Source: Oscarella lobularis (taxonomy: Eukaryota; Porifera; Homoscleromorpha; Homosclerophorida; Oscarellidae). Taken from it: a stretch of DNA of 64,000 nucleotides. Location: assembly GCF_947507565.1 (NCBI RefSeq), contig NC_089175.1:2779733-2843732 (forward strand), written 5' to 3'. The position numbers were made by a program, and so were the translations under genes. Below are positions 1-10,990 of the stretch, piece after piece. The number at the start of each line of letters is the position of its first letter. Positions within the stretch are counted from its first letter, which is position 1. The notes beneath the pieces are model-generated. The model did not search any database and was not told the origin of the DNA. It saw only the letters and a list, made by a program, of their open reading frames with translations.

Positions 1-1
1 G

Positions 2-127
2 GACGACAGTAAAAATACATCTATTGATATTGACGTGAGCACAGTTGAGACGGGAGAGTCTGCGTCAGTTGTGGCTGATAGCCAGGTAGAGAAAATGGAC
101 ATGGCAGAAAAGGAGCAAAAATTGTAG
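2..127 (+). CDS. C-terminal end of an unidentified protein (partial)
   Basis: An open frame enters from the left edge and ends at TAG 125-127. It encodes about 41 residues that are hydrophilic and rich in Asp, Glu, Ser and Val, ending in AEKEQKL. No domain is visible. It looks like the disordered acidic tail of a longer protein whose body lies outside the window; strand and frame rest only on the open frame, so this could also be chance. Confidence 0.4.
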   Translation, partial: DDSKNTSIDIDVSTVETGESASVVADSQVEKMDMAEKEQKL

Positions 128-471
128 AGAACAATATGCATTGGTTGCGTAATTCAGTTGGACTTTAATGTAGCAGGGCTAGTAGGTTGCTCATCTGGGC
201 TGTTATCGAATGTACATGTATGAAAGAGGAGTCGCCTTCAAACTTTTAATTGATAGCAAACTTCTATTTCTATTGAATTTCTAAAACGTAAGTCTTAGAG
301 ATCAGTAGGCAAATTGTAGACTCCTAACAAAGAAAGAAAGGCGGCGTTAGCTAGCGCGCTTCGTTCTGACGTCAATACGAGGGCCGACGATGTAGGCCGG
401 ATGTATCGCATACCACACGCCATTCTTCGGCGAGCTGCCCCCTCGGTAGAAAGTCACCCCAAGTCGTCACC
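128..471. other. Intergenic: 3' flank of the first gene and 5' flank of the coiled-coil gene
   Basis: AT-rich up to about 310, then GC-rich towards the start codon at 472. It contains CTGACGTCAAT near 366, a CRE-like TGACGTCA core. No coding region is supported here. Confidence 0.4.
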
Positions 472-855
472 ATGGTCGATCAAGTGAAGCAGAAACTGCG
501 AAAGTTACAGGACGAAATCGTAGATCTCGAGAGCCAACGAAAAGAAGTCGAAGAGGAGGCGGAGAAGCTCGAAAAGGAGAACGGCGACCGCGAGCTCGAA
601 ATAAAGGAACTCGAGTCAAAATTACTCGTCATCGAGGAAGATCTCGACGAAGCGGAGACGACCGGCCAGAGCGAGATCAAGGCTCTCGACGCCGATTACC
701 AAGAGTGGGAAAAACGAGCGACGACCGCCGAAAATCGCGTTAGAACGCTCGATAACGACAAGGCGAAGTTGGAAGGTCAACTGGAGGATATCATAAGCGC
801 TAAGCGTAAGATCGAAGACGATTTGAATGACATGAACGATGTACTGGACGATTGA
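472..855 (+). CDS. Small tropomyosin-like coiled-coil protein
   Basis: Single-exon ORF of 127 aa starting at CACCATGG, a strong Kozak context. Almost the whole length is a charged heptad pattern (QKLRKLQDEIVDLESQR, ELEIKELESKLLVIEEDLDEAE, TAENRVRTLDNDKAKLEGQLED), with no Pro and no Cys. It is therefore predicted to be one continuous coiled coil. The LE..L....DLDEAE pattern resembles tropomyosin or the myosin tail, but the protein is less than half of tropomyosin's usual ~284 aa. It could be a short tropomyosin relative or an unrelated coiled coil, probably cytoskeletal. It ends at TGA 853-855; a T-rich tract follows. Confidence 0.7.
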   Translation: MVDQVKQKLRKLQDEIVDLESQRKEVEEEAEKLEKENGDRELEIKELESKLLVIEEDLDEAETTGQSEIKALDADYQEWEKRATTAENRVRTLDNDKAKLEGQLEDIISAKRKIEDDLNDMNDVLDD

Positions 856-1272
856 GGGGCCCCCCTTTCGTTCTCGGAAGTGGACCCGTGTGCTTTGTGT
901 TCTTTTGTGGGATCCGAGCTTTGACTCTTCTTTCTCTTTTTTTCTTTTTTTCGGGTGGGAGTGTGGTGGGCGTGTCTTTTGCTTCGGTATGCAATGAATG
1001 TATTAGTAGCAACATTTTGCGGGGAGTTTTGTGGGAAGCGTCGACTCCAGGTGTCCATGTATAGTGATCTCCATCGCGCTATTACGTCTAAATTAGATTT
1101 CGTAGTAGCAGGAGGTTTCGCCGGCAAACTGACGGTAGTCTAACCTCGTTAGAAGGTCCCTTTATAACTGCGCGTCGTACAGAGTGTCGTACAGTGCCGT
1201 CAGTCTGGTGCCGTCGCACGACGCACGTGCTTCCTCGCACGCTAGCGCCCACGTCACGAGCACGCTAGCGAG

Positions 1273-2025
1273 ATGGACGACTCGATGCCCAAGCGGCGAA
1301 TCGAGTCCTTCCGCATCTGCAAACTTCTCCTGCTCTTCTTCAACATCGGCAATGTTCTCGTCGCCGTCACCCTCGTCTTCGTCGGCGCCGCGCTCATCCA
1401 GCACGTGAACAAATACGACGTTTTCATCGGTTCGCGGAGCGTTTACGGTCCCGCTTCGGCGGTGATCGTCGCCGGGCTCCTTCTCTTTGCCGTCGGCATC
1501 ATCGGCTGCTGGGGCGCAATAGCGGAGAAACCGCGCGTTCTCATGGTGTTCATTATTCTCCAAATCGTCACCCTTTTGATCGAGATCGTCGGAGGGGGCG
1601 TGGCGATTTCTAGCGAAGGCAGCGTACGCGCTCACGTGACGACCTCCTTTTGGAACAGCATGAAGCAGTCTCTAACTGATGCAGATAGAAACAAGGCAAT
1701 CCATAAAGTACAGCAAGATTTGATGTGCTGTGGCAGTAACGGAACGGATTCCTGGCATTGGCTCCTTGGCAAGATCCCTCCATCTTGCTGTCACAATCAA
1801 TCCTATTGTATGCAAAATATTAGCATTCCATTGGATTCGGATGCGTACTTTGACAAAAATTGCCCTGATTCTCTTTATGATACGCTGAAAAAGTACTCGA
1901 TTCCTGTCTCTGCCGTGTGCATCGCATTTGCTCTCTTTCAAATTTTCGATCTCGTTTTTGCGGTGGTCGTGTATCGCAAGAAGACAAAAGACATTCGGTA
2001 TGAGCAGCTGGCAGCGATGGCCTAA
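1273..2025 (+). CDS. Tetraspanin
   Basis: Intronless 250-aa ORF with classic tetraspanin layout. TM1 is at about residues 15-43 (ICKLLLLFFNIGNVLVAVTLVFVG without charges), TM2 about 62-80, TM3 about 88-110, then a large extracellular loop and TM4 about 212-235. The loop carries the diagnostic CCG (MCCGSNG) and PPSCC motifs plus further Cys residues for the disulfides and two N-glycosylation sites (NGT, NQS). The short basic tail RKKTKDIRYEQL contains a possible YxxL-type sorting motif. Tetraspanins organise membrane microdomains and bind integrins and other receptors; the partner is unknown here. The length is typical of the family. A non-intronic tetraspanin is somewhat unusual and may indicate retrocopy ancestry, which is inference. 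Confidence 0.93.
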   Translation: MDDSMPKRRIESFRICKLLLLFFNIGNVLVAVTLVFVGAALIQHVNKYDVFIGSRSVYGPASAVIVAGLLLFAVGIIGCWGAIAEKPRVLMVFIILQIVTLLIEIVGGGVAISSEGSVRAHVTTSFWNSMKQSLTDADRNKAIHKVQQDLMCCGSNGTDSWHWLLGKIPPSCCHNQSYCMQNISIPLDSDAYFDKNCPDSLYDTLKKYSIPVSAVCIAFALFQIFDLVFAVVVYRKKTKDIRYEQLAAMA

Positions 2026-2344
2026 GGTTTTCAATTGACTCCAATTTTTTTTTCTTTGCGTGTGTACAGCATTTTGTTTTATGTTGTGGCTTGGCTTACT
2101 ATTACTTCTGCTACTACTCATTAGTACTATACAATCATAATACCGATTCCTATAGTCATATTTTGCATCATTCTCCATTTTGTATTTAAGATAGAAAAAA
2201 TGCACAGGTCAGTCATATATGTAAACTCTCTACAAACTATGCAACAATACATTGACCAGGTCTGGAAACTCAGAATATAAAAAAAGATCATTGGCATTAC
2301 ACTAAGGTACTAATTAATTAACGTTCGATAAATGTCTGTTTACA
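2026..2344. other. Convergent intergenic region
   Basis: AT-rich spacer between the tetraspanin (plus) and the SAM/ARM gene (minus), serving as the 3' flank of both. No ORF or RNA gene is recognised. Confidence 0.5.
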
Positions 2345-4888
2345 TTAGTGATCACGGTTTTGTTTCATGCTGAATAGATTATAAGGAGGAAAGCCGTGCA
2401 AGAGATTGTTGGCTGCACCATAAGACTCCGTTTCTTCACTGTGAAATGCCATAATCCGCAAGCACCAGTCTACAATGGACATGGCCATCAGCTGGCTTCT
2501 CAACGCGCCTAAAGGAACAAATTAAAAAAAAAAGAAGCAGACAAGGTAAACTAGAGGACCCGTGCCATTCACTGAAATTGAGTTCAGCACGTAGCAACTC
2601 CACAAATGAAGATCGGCTTGCAGCGGATGAGCGGAGCAAGCGTCCATCACAACGGAAATAATACCGGAATCGAAGACGTATCTCCAAGCATCATCTAAAT
2701 AAAATTCAGCATATTCTAAAGAGACGAACCATGCACAACACCAGAAGTGCTCACTCGAATCGATAAGACTGCCCAAGGCTTTCATAGCATAGAGAAGTAC
2801 ATTGGGGTTATCTTTGTGTTCCTTGATGACTCCAATGACGAGCTGCAGCAATCCGTCTTCAGTAACGTTTTCTTCAGACAGACAATCTGTAAACGGAGAT
2901 CAGTCTTTTTTTTTTAGGTACAATGACAGGTGCTTACTGCCAAATGCTATGTTCGCTATGGCTGCACAGCCATACATCTGCAGCTGTGCATGCTGCAAGA
3001 ATTCATTCATGCCCACGGCGATAGCAACATGCCCTCCGCTTTCAGCTATGGCCGTCTTAGCGTTGTACACTACATGAAACCGTGACGCGTTTTATCCTAT
3101 ATGCGGCAGTGTCGTACTTTGAGCTGATAGACATGCAAGTGCGCAATAGGCAGACATTAGAGCCTGAGGATCCTGGGATAAGTTATTTAGAAGATCAAGA
3201 ATCGACTTGATGGCACCGAACTTCATCAAAGCCTTTCGGCTATTCAAATCTAAATGAAGAGTCATTTAAAAAAATGCCTGTCCACCATTAGCATTGCTTG
3301 CCTCTATATGTCAAGCTATAGATGAGATTGCAGGCCGCTATCTGTACAGCTGCGTTGTTTTGATGCATTGCCATAAGATCCAAAATGCCCTCTATCTCTC
3401 CACCTTGTACAATATCGCCGACAGCGTCTGGGACTGCAGGCCTGGAATTAGTAAAACAATGCCTTAGCGAAAAGGCTCACCTGCATAGCAGATTCGAGCC
3501 AGCGCTTTGAGGCCTTGTTCTATCAGAGTCTCCACTGAACTGTGAAGACGGAGAACGTCTGTTATCATTGCAACGACGTTTCCATCGTAAGCTTCCCGAG
3601 CATTTTCTCCGCCTAAAACGAAAAACATTAGGGCGTGTCGACGGTGTTTGTTCAACATGCAGAAGATTGAGTTTCACTTTGCTTCGCCAGACTTCCAATA
3701 GTTTTGCACGAACTGAATAGGGCGTCCGGATCGTTAGGATTCTCGTTCAACATCACTAGAACAAAACGAACGGGCGAATACCTGGAGCCACTTTGAACAG
3801 AAAAGTCTCCTACAGCAAAGAAACATCATAACGTCAACTAAAAAACCCGTGCACGACCACCTGTCTATTACAGAAATCAAAAAAAAATTCTCAGGTGGTC
3901 GTACATAGTGATACGAATCATACGTTTAGCGGCGCCCTGATTCGACGACGTCTTGGGGGGCAAGGTAGGCGGTCGTCCGCTAGTTTCCTCATCATCATTA
4001 GCGTTCTTTTCGACACTCGCCTCCTCTTTCTCCTCAATTATTGCTGCTCCACTGGTACTCCCACAGAGCATCTCATAGGAGGCGTCGTTTTCCGGCTTTT
4101 CCTCGTCCTTACTGAGACGACGATCAGACACGAACTCGATGTACGTTCCATCGTCCGACGTCGGCTCGGCGGCGGCGATCGGCGATAATACTTCGAGATA
4201 GCCGGGCGCCAAGTCGCTCGAATCGGACGGCGACATGGGCAATCGCGTTTTCATGTAATCGATTTCGTCCTTTTCCTCCTCCGCTATAACGGCGATCGCG
4301 TCGACGCACGAGCTAAGCTTTTGGCGCGTAGGCGCGTCGACCGACGAGCTCGATCGGCGACTCGGATCAAAAGAGAAACGAATTTCGTCGACGCACGTGC
4401 TTGTTCGCGTGGCGCCGTTACGTCCTAAAAGCAAAGAGACGTTCGAGAGGAATGCGCGCGTGCGGTTTGTGCACGTTACCCCTGTCGTCGCTTCGACCTC
4501 TTCCGGGATTTCGTTGTCGATTTCTCGACGTTCGCTCGGCGGCGCGAACGAGCCTTCGTCGTTGGAGAGGCGTCAAGCCGCTGCCGTCGAAGTCGGCGCG
4601 ATCGAACGTCGCGAGCGCTTCGACGGTGAGGCTCATGCCGTCGTCGACGCCTTGAATTCGCGTCGAGAAGCGTCTCAGCTTGTCGGCTATGCCGAGCATG
4701 TTCTCTGCTTTGAGCATTTCAAGGACTTCGCCGTCGACGCCGTCGCCGTCACTGGTGCCATTGCTGCTGTTTCGCGACTGAACCGAGGTTCGGGATCCGC
4801 CGCCGCCTATGTCTTGCAGGTAGGCGGCGTCGCGAGACGGTCCCGATTGCGGAAGATAGGAGTCTCGGCGAGACGACCTGTTGCCCAT
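2345..4888 (-). CDS. SAM-domain plus armadillo-repeat protein
   Basis: Multi-exon minus-strand gene. The chosen start (ATG at 4888) gives MGNRSSRRDS, a good N-myristoylation signal with a basic patch, so membrane attachment is likely. Exon 1 (4888-4480) encodes a SAM-like helical domain at about residues 55-115 (EMLKAENMLGIADKL, LTPLQRRRLV). A 55-nt intron (4425-4479) leads into a long Ser/Asp/Glu-rich disordered segment with a PPTLPPK SH3-ligand-like motif. Later short exons encode armadillo repeats, for example ALFSSCKTIGSLAKQ, LIEQGLKALARICYA, AAVQIAACNLIYSLTYR, YGCAAIANIAFG and NVLLYAMKALGSLIDS. The last exon ends with FSMKQNRDH and TAA (2347-2345). SAM + ARM recalls SARM1, but the order is reversed and no TIR domain is visible. 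It is probably a membrane-tethered adaptor. One intron is only 26 nt (3756-3781). Confidence 0.78.
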
Positions 4889-5069
4889 CGATGGACGATG
4901 AACTTCCGGGTTCGGACTGTACGGGATGTTCCACGTTGCTGTATTAGCAAATCTTATTTACCTTCATACTGATTTGACGTGCGCTGGAGGTCCTGTCTCG
5001 TGATCCGTTTGACGTCATCAAGGTCAACACCTCACACGGACTCCGAGGAAAGAGGCCCATTTACTCGCA

Positions 5070-5631
5070 ATGTCTCATCATCATGGACATGGACATGGCC
5101 ATGGCCATGGCCATCACGGTCACCACCACGGTCACTTCGGGCATCACGGTCACCACCACCATGGTACGCCTCTAAACTACGCTCCCACGGACTCTTTGAC
5201 TCACTGAGCAATTCCTTTTAGGCTTCGTTGAAAAAGCAAGCAATGACGTCAATTAATCCTATACCTAACTCGTTCTTTTTTTCCACGCGCAGCGCGTTAT
5301 TGTCGAAAGACCGTGCGATCCTTTCTCGGCGGCCGCAAGTGGTTTCGCTTTTGGCGTAGCTGCGTCCGATCCGTTTGCGCCGACGACGACCGTCACGCGC
5401 ACGGTCATTCACGATCCGCCGCCTCAGCCGCCACCTCCGGTCGTTCATCACCAGGTGACCTATGCGTCATCTCAAGGCTATCCAGCAGCGGCACCGCCCC
5501 CAGCGTACAATCCTTATGGGCAACCAGCGCCGCAGCCTTACCCTCCCGCTGCTTATCCACCACCGCCACAACATCAGGCTTATCCGCCACCAGCCTACAA
5601 CGCTGGACTGCCGCCAAAGCCGCCCTACTAG
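5070..5631 (+). CDS. His/Gly-rich head, Pro/Tyr-rich tail small protein
   Basis: Three exons reconstructed as 5070-5163, 5222-5247 and 5293-5631, giving one open frame of about 152 aa. The head is a run of His/Gly repeats (MSHHHGHGHGHGH...), which could bind metal ions. A short linker GFVEKASND follows, then an Ala-rich patch and a tail of Pro-Tyr-Gln repeats (GYPAAAPPPAYNPYGQP, PYPPAAYPPPP) ending PPKPPY. PxPPY-like sites could bind WW or SH3 domains. No signal peptide and no catalytic domain are seen. The next gene has the same head and tail but two folded domains in between, so this looks like a short paralog lacking the core. The exon 2 donor (GAC|GTCAAT) is weak but is the only one that keeps the frame. 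Confidence 0.68.
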
Positions 5632-5950
5632 GTCCTACACCCTATTCGTAGCGCGCAAGAGGATTCTGACTCATTGAACCATTTTTTGGTCTTATATGCT
5701 TTGTTGTCTCATTATAATTGGAAGTTTGTTAAATTTCAGTAGATGCCTGAAGTCAATGTTCTATTATTACGTAATATTTTGTATTTTCTGTCAACGATAC
5801 CTGTATCAATAGCGAAACGATTTTAGATAATTGAAGTCATCTCTTTTGTAGTGCACTATATTTAGCGTTTACGTCATTGTCACGTTGCTATCAAAGGTGA
5901 GTAGGTCGCCATTCGCCAACTCATTTCTACTGACTGCTCCTTGATTGAAG

Positions 5951-7983
5951 ATGGCGCATCATCATCACCACCATCACCACCACCACGGTCGCGGTGCGTC
6001 GCTCTCTAAAACGGAGCTCCCCTTTCTCTAATAACCCCGCCTCCCTTCTGTAGGTCCTCACGTACGTTTACGTTTTCTGCGCGTAAACGCGCTCGTCTAA
6101 ATGCTGTTTTTTTTGCACGAACAGAGAGGCGGAGGTATGCTCGCAGGTTTCGCCGCCGGCGTTGGAATGGCGGCCGGAGCGGCGTTGGGTGCCGCCGCCG
6201 CCGCCTCGCAAACGACGGCGCACGTGCACGCGACGACGACGCATCACCATCACGACGTCTCTCACCAAATGGAGACGATGACGATTTCGACCGGAAAAGG
6301 AAAAACAATTGTAATTAAAAAATTAAAATAAATTGATAAATAGTCGATTAGTTTATTTTATGCTAATAGAGCTACTTTCAAGAAGGCAATGTAGCTCAAT
6401 TTTTTGCCCGTCTTGGCAGTGGGGCGCTTCGAGTCGTTTGCGACGGGCAAGTCGACGGTAGGGGTGGCCAAGGGCTCAAAGGTAATAATTGTGTATATAT
6501 ATTGATGTTCTTTTACTCGTGTTTCTGCTTCTGTAGCTCAGTTCAAAGTTATGCAGCGTCATCCGGGCGTCTTTGTTTTTCAAAATCTCAAACTTCCTCA
6601 TCTTTATTTGGCAATCAAGAACCGCCAGCTTACAACCGTAGACTAGAGAAAGAATAATCAGCTTTTCTTAAATAAAACTCGGGATATGTCTTAGGGTGGG
6701 GGCGGTCCTTTTTGCGAATTTCGCATTCACGAAACCCCGGATCGTTACGTCATTCTCGAATCGGCGAGTCAGCCGGGCCAACACGTCGGCATACTTCCCG
6801 GCGGCAATCCGAAGCCGCCTCACACCACGGCAACCGGTCCACACGCTCAATTCTCATTCATTCTGCTTGTAAGACTCGATGAACTATTAATTAATTAATC
6901 GCGTTTCAGATCATTTCTTTTCTTAGTACAACTGTCACAGCTCTTCGACTGTGATCGACTACAGTCCTCCTCCTATAATGGTCGCAGAGCAATACTGTCC
7001 GCCGCCCGTCGTCGCTCCTATGCCCGTATTCATCAGCACTACGACGCACGTCGCTACGACGCTTCCACCGCCGCCTCACTCGGCGATGGGCCATCTCGCT
7101 CAGGGAAACATCGTGCAACTCTATTCCAAGGGATTCGGTCGTCCGTTGATGATTCATCCTCACGGCGGCGTTGATTCGTGCGGAAAACACGGAAAGAAAG
7201 GCAAGAGAGAGGGATGAGCAATCGAGCCATATGAAACTGATAACGATTTGTATGACAGCTCAATTTATTGTTCATCAAAAGGGGCCTGGAGTGTTCGCTT
7301 TTCAGAACGTGAAGCGTCCCGATTTGTTTTTGGCCATTCGTAACTTCAACGTTACGACTGTATGTGTCTCTATATGTATATATAACCTCTTCAAGCCGAG
7401 AGGATGAAACGATTTCTCTCGCGTAGGGTGGAGGAGGACCGTTTTGCAATTTCCGCGTCGCCGAAACGCCGAATCACTACGTCACAATCGAATCGTGTCA
7501 GAATCCCGGCCAGCACGTCGGCGTTCTGCCGTCGGGACAAATGAAGCCGCCGCAGAATACGAAGAAAGGCGATCACGGTCAATTCGTCGTCAGAATAGTG
7601 GTAAGAAAATGTTTCAGAGCTTTTCTCTCTCTTTGCCTCTCTTTATATAAGTAATTCCTTAGTCTTTTTCTCCACATGGACATCATTCGGCTCCTCCTCC
7701 TCCTGCAACCGAGTACAAAGCTCCGCCGCCAGCGCAACCATATCCGACCGGTGTTCACCCTCCGCCGCCGCAGGCAGCCTATCCAGGAGGCTATCCTCCG
7801 CCTCAACCGGGAGCGTATCCGGGAGGCTATCCTCCGCCTCAGCCGGGAGCGTATCCACCTCCTCCCGGCGCTTATCCTCCGCAGGCTGGCTATCCGCCGC
7901 CTGGCCAGCCAGGATATCCGCAACCGGGGGGTTATCCACCGCCCGGGCAGCCGGGCTACCCGGGTCCGCCACCACCGTACTAG
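5951..7983 (+). CDS. His-rich / duplicated core domain / Pro-Tyr-rich protein (unknown function)
   Basis: Nine exons keep one frame: 5951-5993, 6129-6310, 6370-6481, 6537-6637, 6695-6868, 6927-7200, 7259-7359, 7427-7600, 7663-7983 (493 aa). The start encodes MAHHH plus a poly-His run, then a Gly/Ala-rich patch and another His cluster. Two copies of a ~110-residue domain follow. Each is split over three exons in identical phases; exons 4 and 7 are both 101 nt, exons 5 and 8 both 174 nt. Matching motifs are PGVFVFQN / PGVFAFQN, LYLAIKN / LFLAIRN, GGGGPFCEFRI / GGGGPFCNFRV and PGQHVGILPGG / PGQHVGVLPSG. The short beta-strand-like units recall a beta-trefoil, but that is a guess. The tail is PGGYPPPQPGAYP-type repeats ending GPPPPY. 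The sixth intron (7201-7258) appears to use a GC donor (AAAG|GCAAGA). Confidence 0.72.
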
Positions 7984-8188
7984 GTGCGGTTTGAGGATTT
8001 TGCAGGCACATTATTTTTTTGTATTGCGTTTTTTTGTATTTCAAGCTTGTTTGTTTCTTTTCTTTTGCTGCGTCCGCGATTTGTTGCAATGAGGCGCTGT
8101 TCAGAACAATCTCGTGCTGAGACCAGTGGAGACTCGGACTGCGGCACTATCATTTTTAGGCTCGTTTATTAAGCTCGTGCCTCGCCCC

Positions 8189-10990
8189 ATGGCAACAGAG
8201 ATATCGCTGGACGACCTAATTGGAAACGCCTACTTCCAAACTCATTTTCACGTGACTGCGGTTCGAGAGGTCATGGCCGAGGTTGCGCTGTAGTTAGCTA
8301 GATATTGCTTTTTTGACTAAGATTCTGATGATAGACGGACGAGAAAATTCCTCTCTCTGGCGTCCGGGAGGCAGATGGCGGTAGCAGGTATATATATGTA
8401 CGTATCTTCTCGTCTTTTGTCTCATAATTCTTGTTTAGATATGTGTCGTTTGAGAAAAAGAGAGCTGCGAGAGTCACCAAAGTGCTAGTGATTACTTTGA
8501 TTATTCTCGCCCTCGTTCTCACTGCCGTCGCCGTGCCCGTCGCTCTGCTCGCCTCTTCGAGTTCGACGAGCCCCGATAAACTTGCAAATAGCGTGGAGGT
8601 GAAAAACATCATGGCTCACCTACAGGTACGTATGTGGACCAGGAGAGACCTAAAAGTGAGACAAACGACTTCCTTTTACAAGGCACTGAACGACATTGCG
8701 AATAATAACACCAACAGTCCAGTACCGAGGTAAGGGCAAGGACTTTGACTAAATTTGGACAAGTCGTAGCGATTTTTTCTTGCAGTCGCTCTGTTCTAAA
8801 TCAGTACAACGCTTCAGCTGGTAGAGATCGATAACTATTGCGTCAGGCCGGTTGTACGTTGCGCAATTTTCCTTTGCAGAGTACGTTATTTCTGTTCTGA
8901 AAAGCGTGGGCTATACTCCCTACACTCAATCTTTTCAAGTAATGCATTATACAAAAAGTGTATTTATCCCTCACCATTGCATTTCAGGTTCCTGTTAACA
9001 TGGAGTACGGAGGAAGTTTTTCGATTCAGACAAGTGGTATTCCACCCTACGTTCGTACTTTTGTGCAGGCTAGTGTCAGTAGACGTACGGAGGGTTTTGC
9101 TGTAGCGTTTGCATTTAGAAGTTTGATTTTGACGTCATGCGTTATTCTGGCAACGGAAACGCGCAGGGAAGTTTAAAGGCGCTCTCACAAGGCATAGAAT
9201 TTGCATAAAGTATCCTATTTACTTCATTGATTTTTCTATAGATGCATCTGGGTGTAATTCAGCCGATTATTCTGGTGTAAATTTGGGAGACATTGTTCTC
9301 ATACAATACAACAGCAACTGCACTTACTACGATAAGGTATGATAATGTCTTTGTCTGGGCTGCTTTTTCTGAGTAACCAAAATCCTGAAGGCAAAACTAG
9401 CCTCTGAAAACAACGCAAGTGCCATTATTTTCTACTGGAATGAACAAAACGCTGGGCTGCTTCCATCTCGAAGTCGAGTCCTAGGTCAGAGAAAACTTTC
9501 TTTGAGAAAGGATCGGTTTTATTTATTTACTATAGGTACAAACCTTACGGACTTCATCGACCTCCCCATACTGTCAGCAACATATGGACTAGGAAGAGAA
9601 CTGCTAAATCTCATAAGCACGGCTGTAAATCATTGAGCTAGCTAGTAGTTTCCCTCTTGCATCATTTATTGTTGCATCTGTAGACCGTAGTGGCGACTAT
9701 TGAGACTCAGACGTCCGTCACGATTGCTTGGACGTACAATGTCTTTGCTGATACGGCAGAGGGACGCGACGACAGAATTGTCGTCGTAAGTTAATATAAT
9801 GCTTTTATCGTGACATTCTATTGGAGTTTGCCAAATAGTTTGGTTCCCATCTTGATTCGGTGGCTGAAGGACCCGGAATCAACGACAACGGGTTAGCTCT
9901 GTATCATATAGACAACGTCTAGATACTGACTAAGTATATAGGAGTGGATCAGCGACCAATTTGGAAGTAGCTGTTCAGGTAGCAAACCAAAAATGGAAGC
10001 CAATAAATAAGGTGAAACTATAACATTTATGTATACGTAATTGCATTCTCCACATAAGGTTCGATTTGCCTGGTGGGGAGGCGAAGAGCTGGGCTTGCTT
10101 GGATCGAAATACTACGTTAATACTCTGACTGAAGAGGGAAAGAGCAATCATTCGTTGAATCTGAATTTCGACATGCTGGTGCAACAATGAAAGTCATCTT
10201 TTAGCTAGAACTAGGAAGAGTGTCGGGGTTTTTAGGCGTCACCGAATTTCATTCGCCAAGTTTACACTATAAATGGATCAAGCGTTAGTTCGAGTCAGCG
10301 TAGAGTAAAATGTATATACAATTGTTTTTTTTAGTTTGCCGGTTCGGATGAATTTGTTTGCGCGTGTTATCGAGTTCAGGAGCTATTTGAGGACAGATTC
10401 CGGTACGCTTTTGAGCACTTAATTAAACAGTATAATGTAGTGCAGTGAATGTTCTTTGCATCACGCAGTCAGAAGGACGCATTGTACCAGACAGGTCCGT
10501 TTGGTGGTGGATCTGACTACGTTCATTTCATGGACACCAATATACCAGGTTTTAGTAATCAGACTTAGAATTCCTTTTGGGCACTCTTTGCTTATATTTG
10601 TAGCTGGAGCATTGGCAACCGGCGCTGGCAGTCTGAAGACGGTGGAAGAGAGGGAACTATTTGGCGGTTTTCCCAACGCTGCGCTGGACACGTGCTACCA
10701 TCAAGTATAGATTGGAAAGCGCTCTCGTGCTCTGTCTAATTTATTTTCTCTTAGTCTTGTGATACTGTAAGCAATATCGACCAGACTGTGCTTGGGCAAA
10801 TGGCTGATGCTGCTGCCTACACTCTTCAGGTACGTTTTGCAAAATTGATTACTGACGAACTGTAATTCTTTCAATGGCGCAGCAAGTCATGATGATGGAC
10901 GATTTGCATGCTTTTCTCTGCAATGCCACTACAGAAATTGCGTCGTACTCTGAGCTCAGCGCCAATGACAACGAATGTTCACAGGCGTAA
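8189..10990 (+). CDS. Membrane-anchored M28-family aminopeptidase with PA domain
   Basis: Multi-exon gene starting at ATG 8189 (MATEISLDDLIGNAYF). A single N-terminal hydrophobic helix (VLVITLIILALVLTAVAVPVA) follows a basic stretch, giving a type II membrane protein. A short stalk follows, then a PA-like insert (DIVLIQYN, NASAIIFYWNE). The M28 peptidase core comes next, with all five di-zinc ligands in order: His in GSHLDS, Asp in INDNGSG, Glu-Glu in WWGGEELGLLGS, Asp in NLNFDML and His in DTCYHQSCDT. Such enzymes remove N-terminal residues or process peptides outside the cell or in the lumen. The stop is TAA 10988-10990. Exon 1's donor is uncertain (two GTs keep frame). Fossil pieces of this gene's 3' end recur at 26.7 and 34.6 kb, marking it as the left anchor of the array duplications. 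Confidence 0.88.

Noticed and set aside
4397-4972. 191-aa plus-strand ORF opposite the SAM domain
   Set aside because: Antisense to the supported SAM/ARM exons, Arg/Val-rich, no domain.
5070-5163. CATGGA/CATGGC tandem repeat considered as a DNA satellite
   Set aside because: It is in frame and codes the His-Gly head with synonymous variation, so it is coding.
6006-6308. 100-aa minus-strand ORF in the His-rich gene
   Set aside because: Arg/Ser-rich antisense shadow of His/Ala-rich coding sequence.
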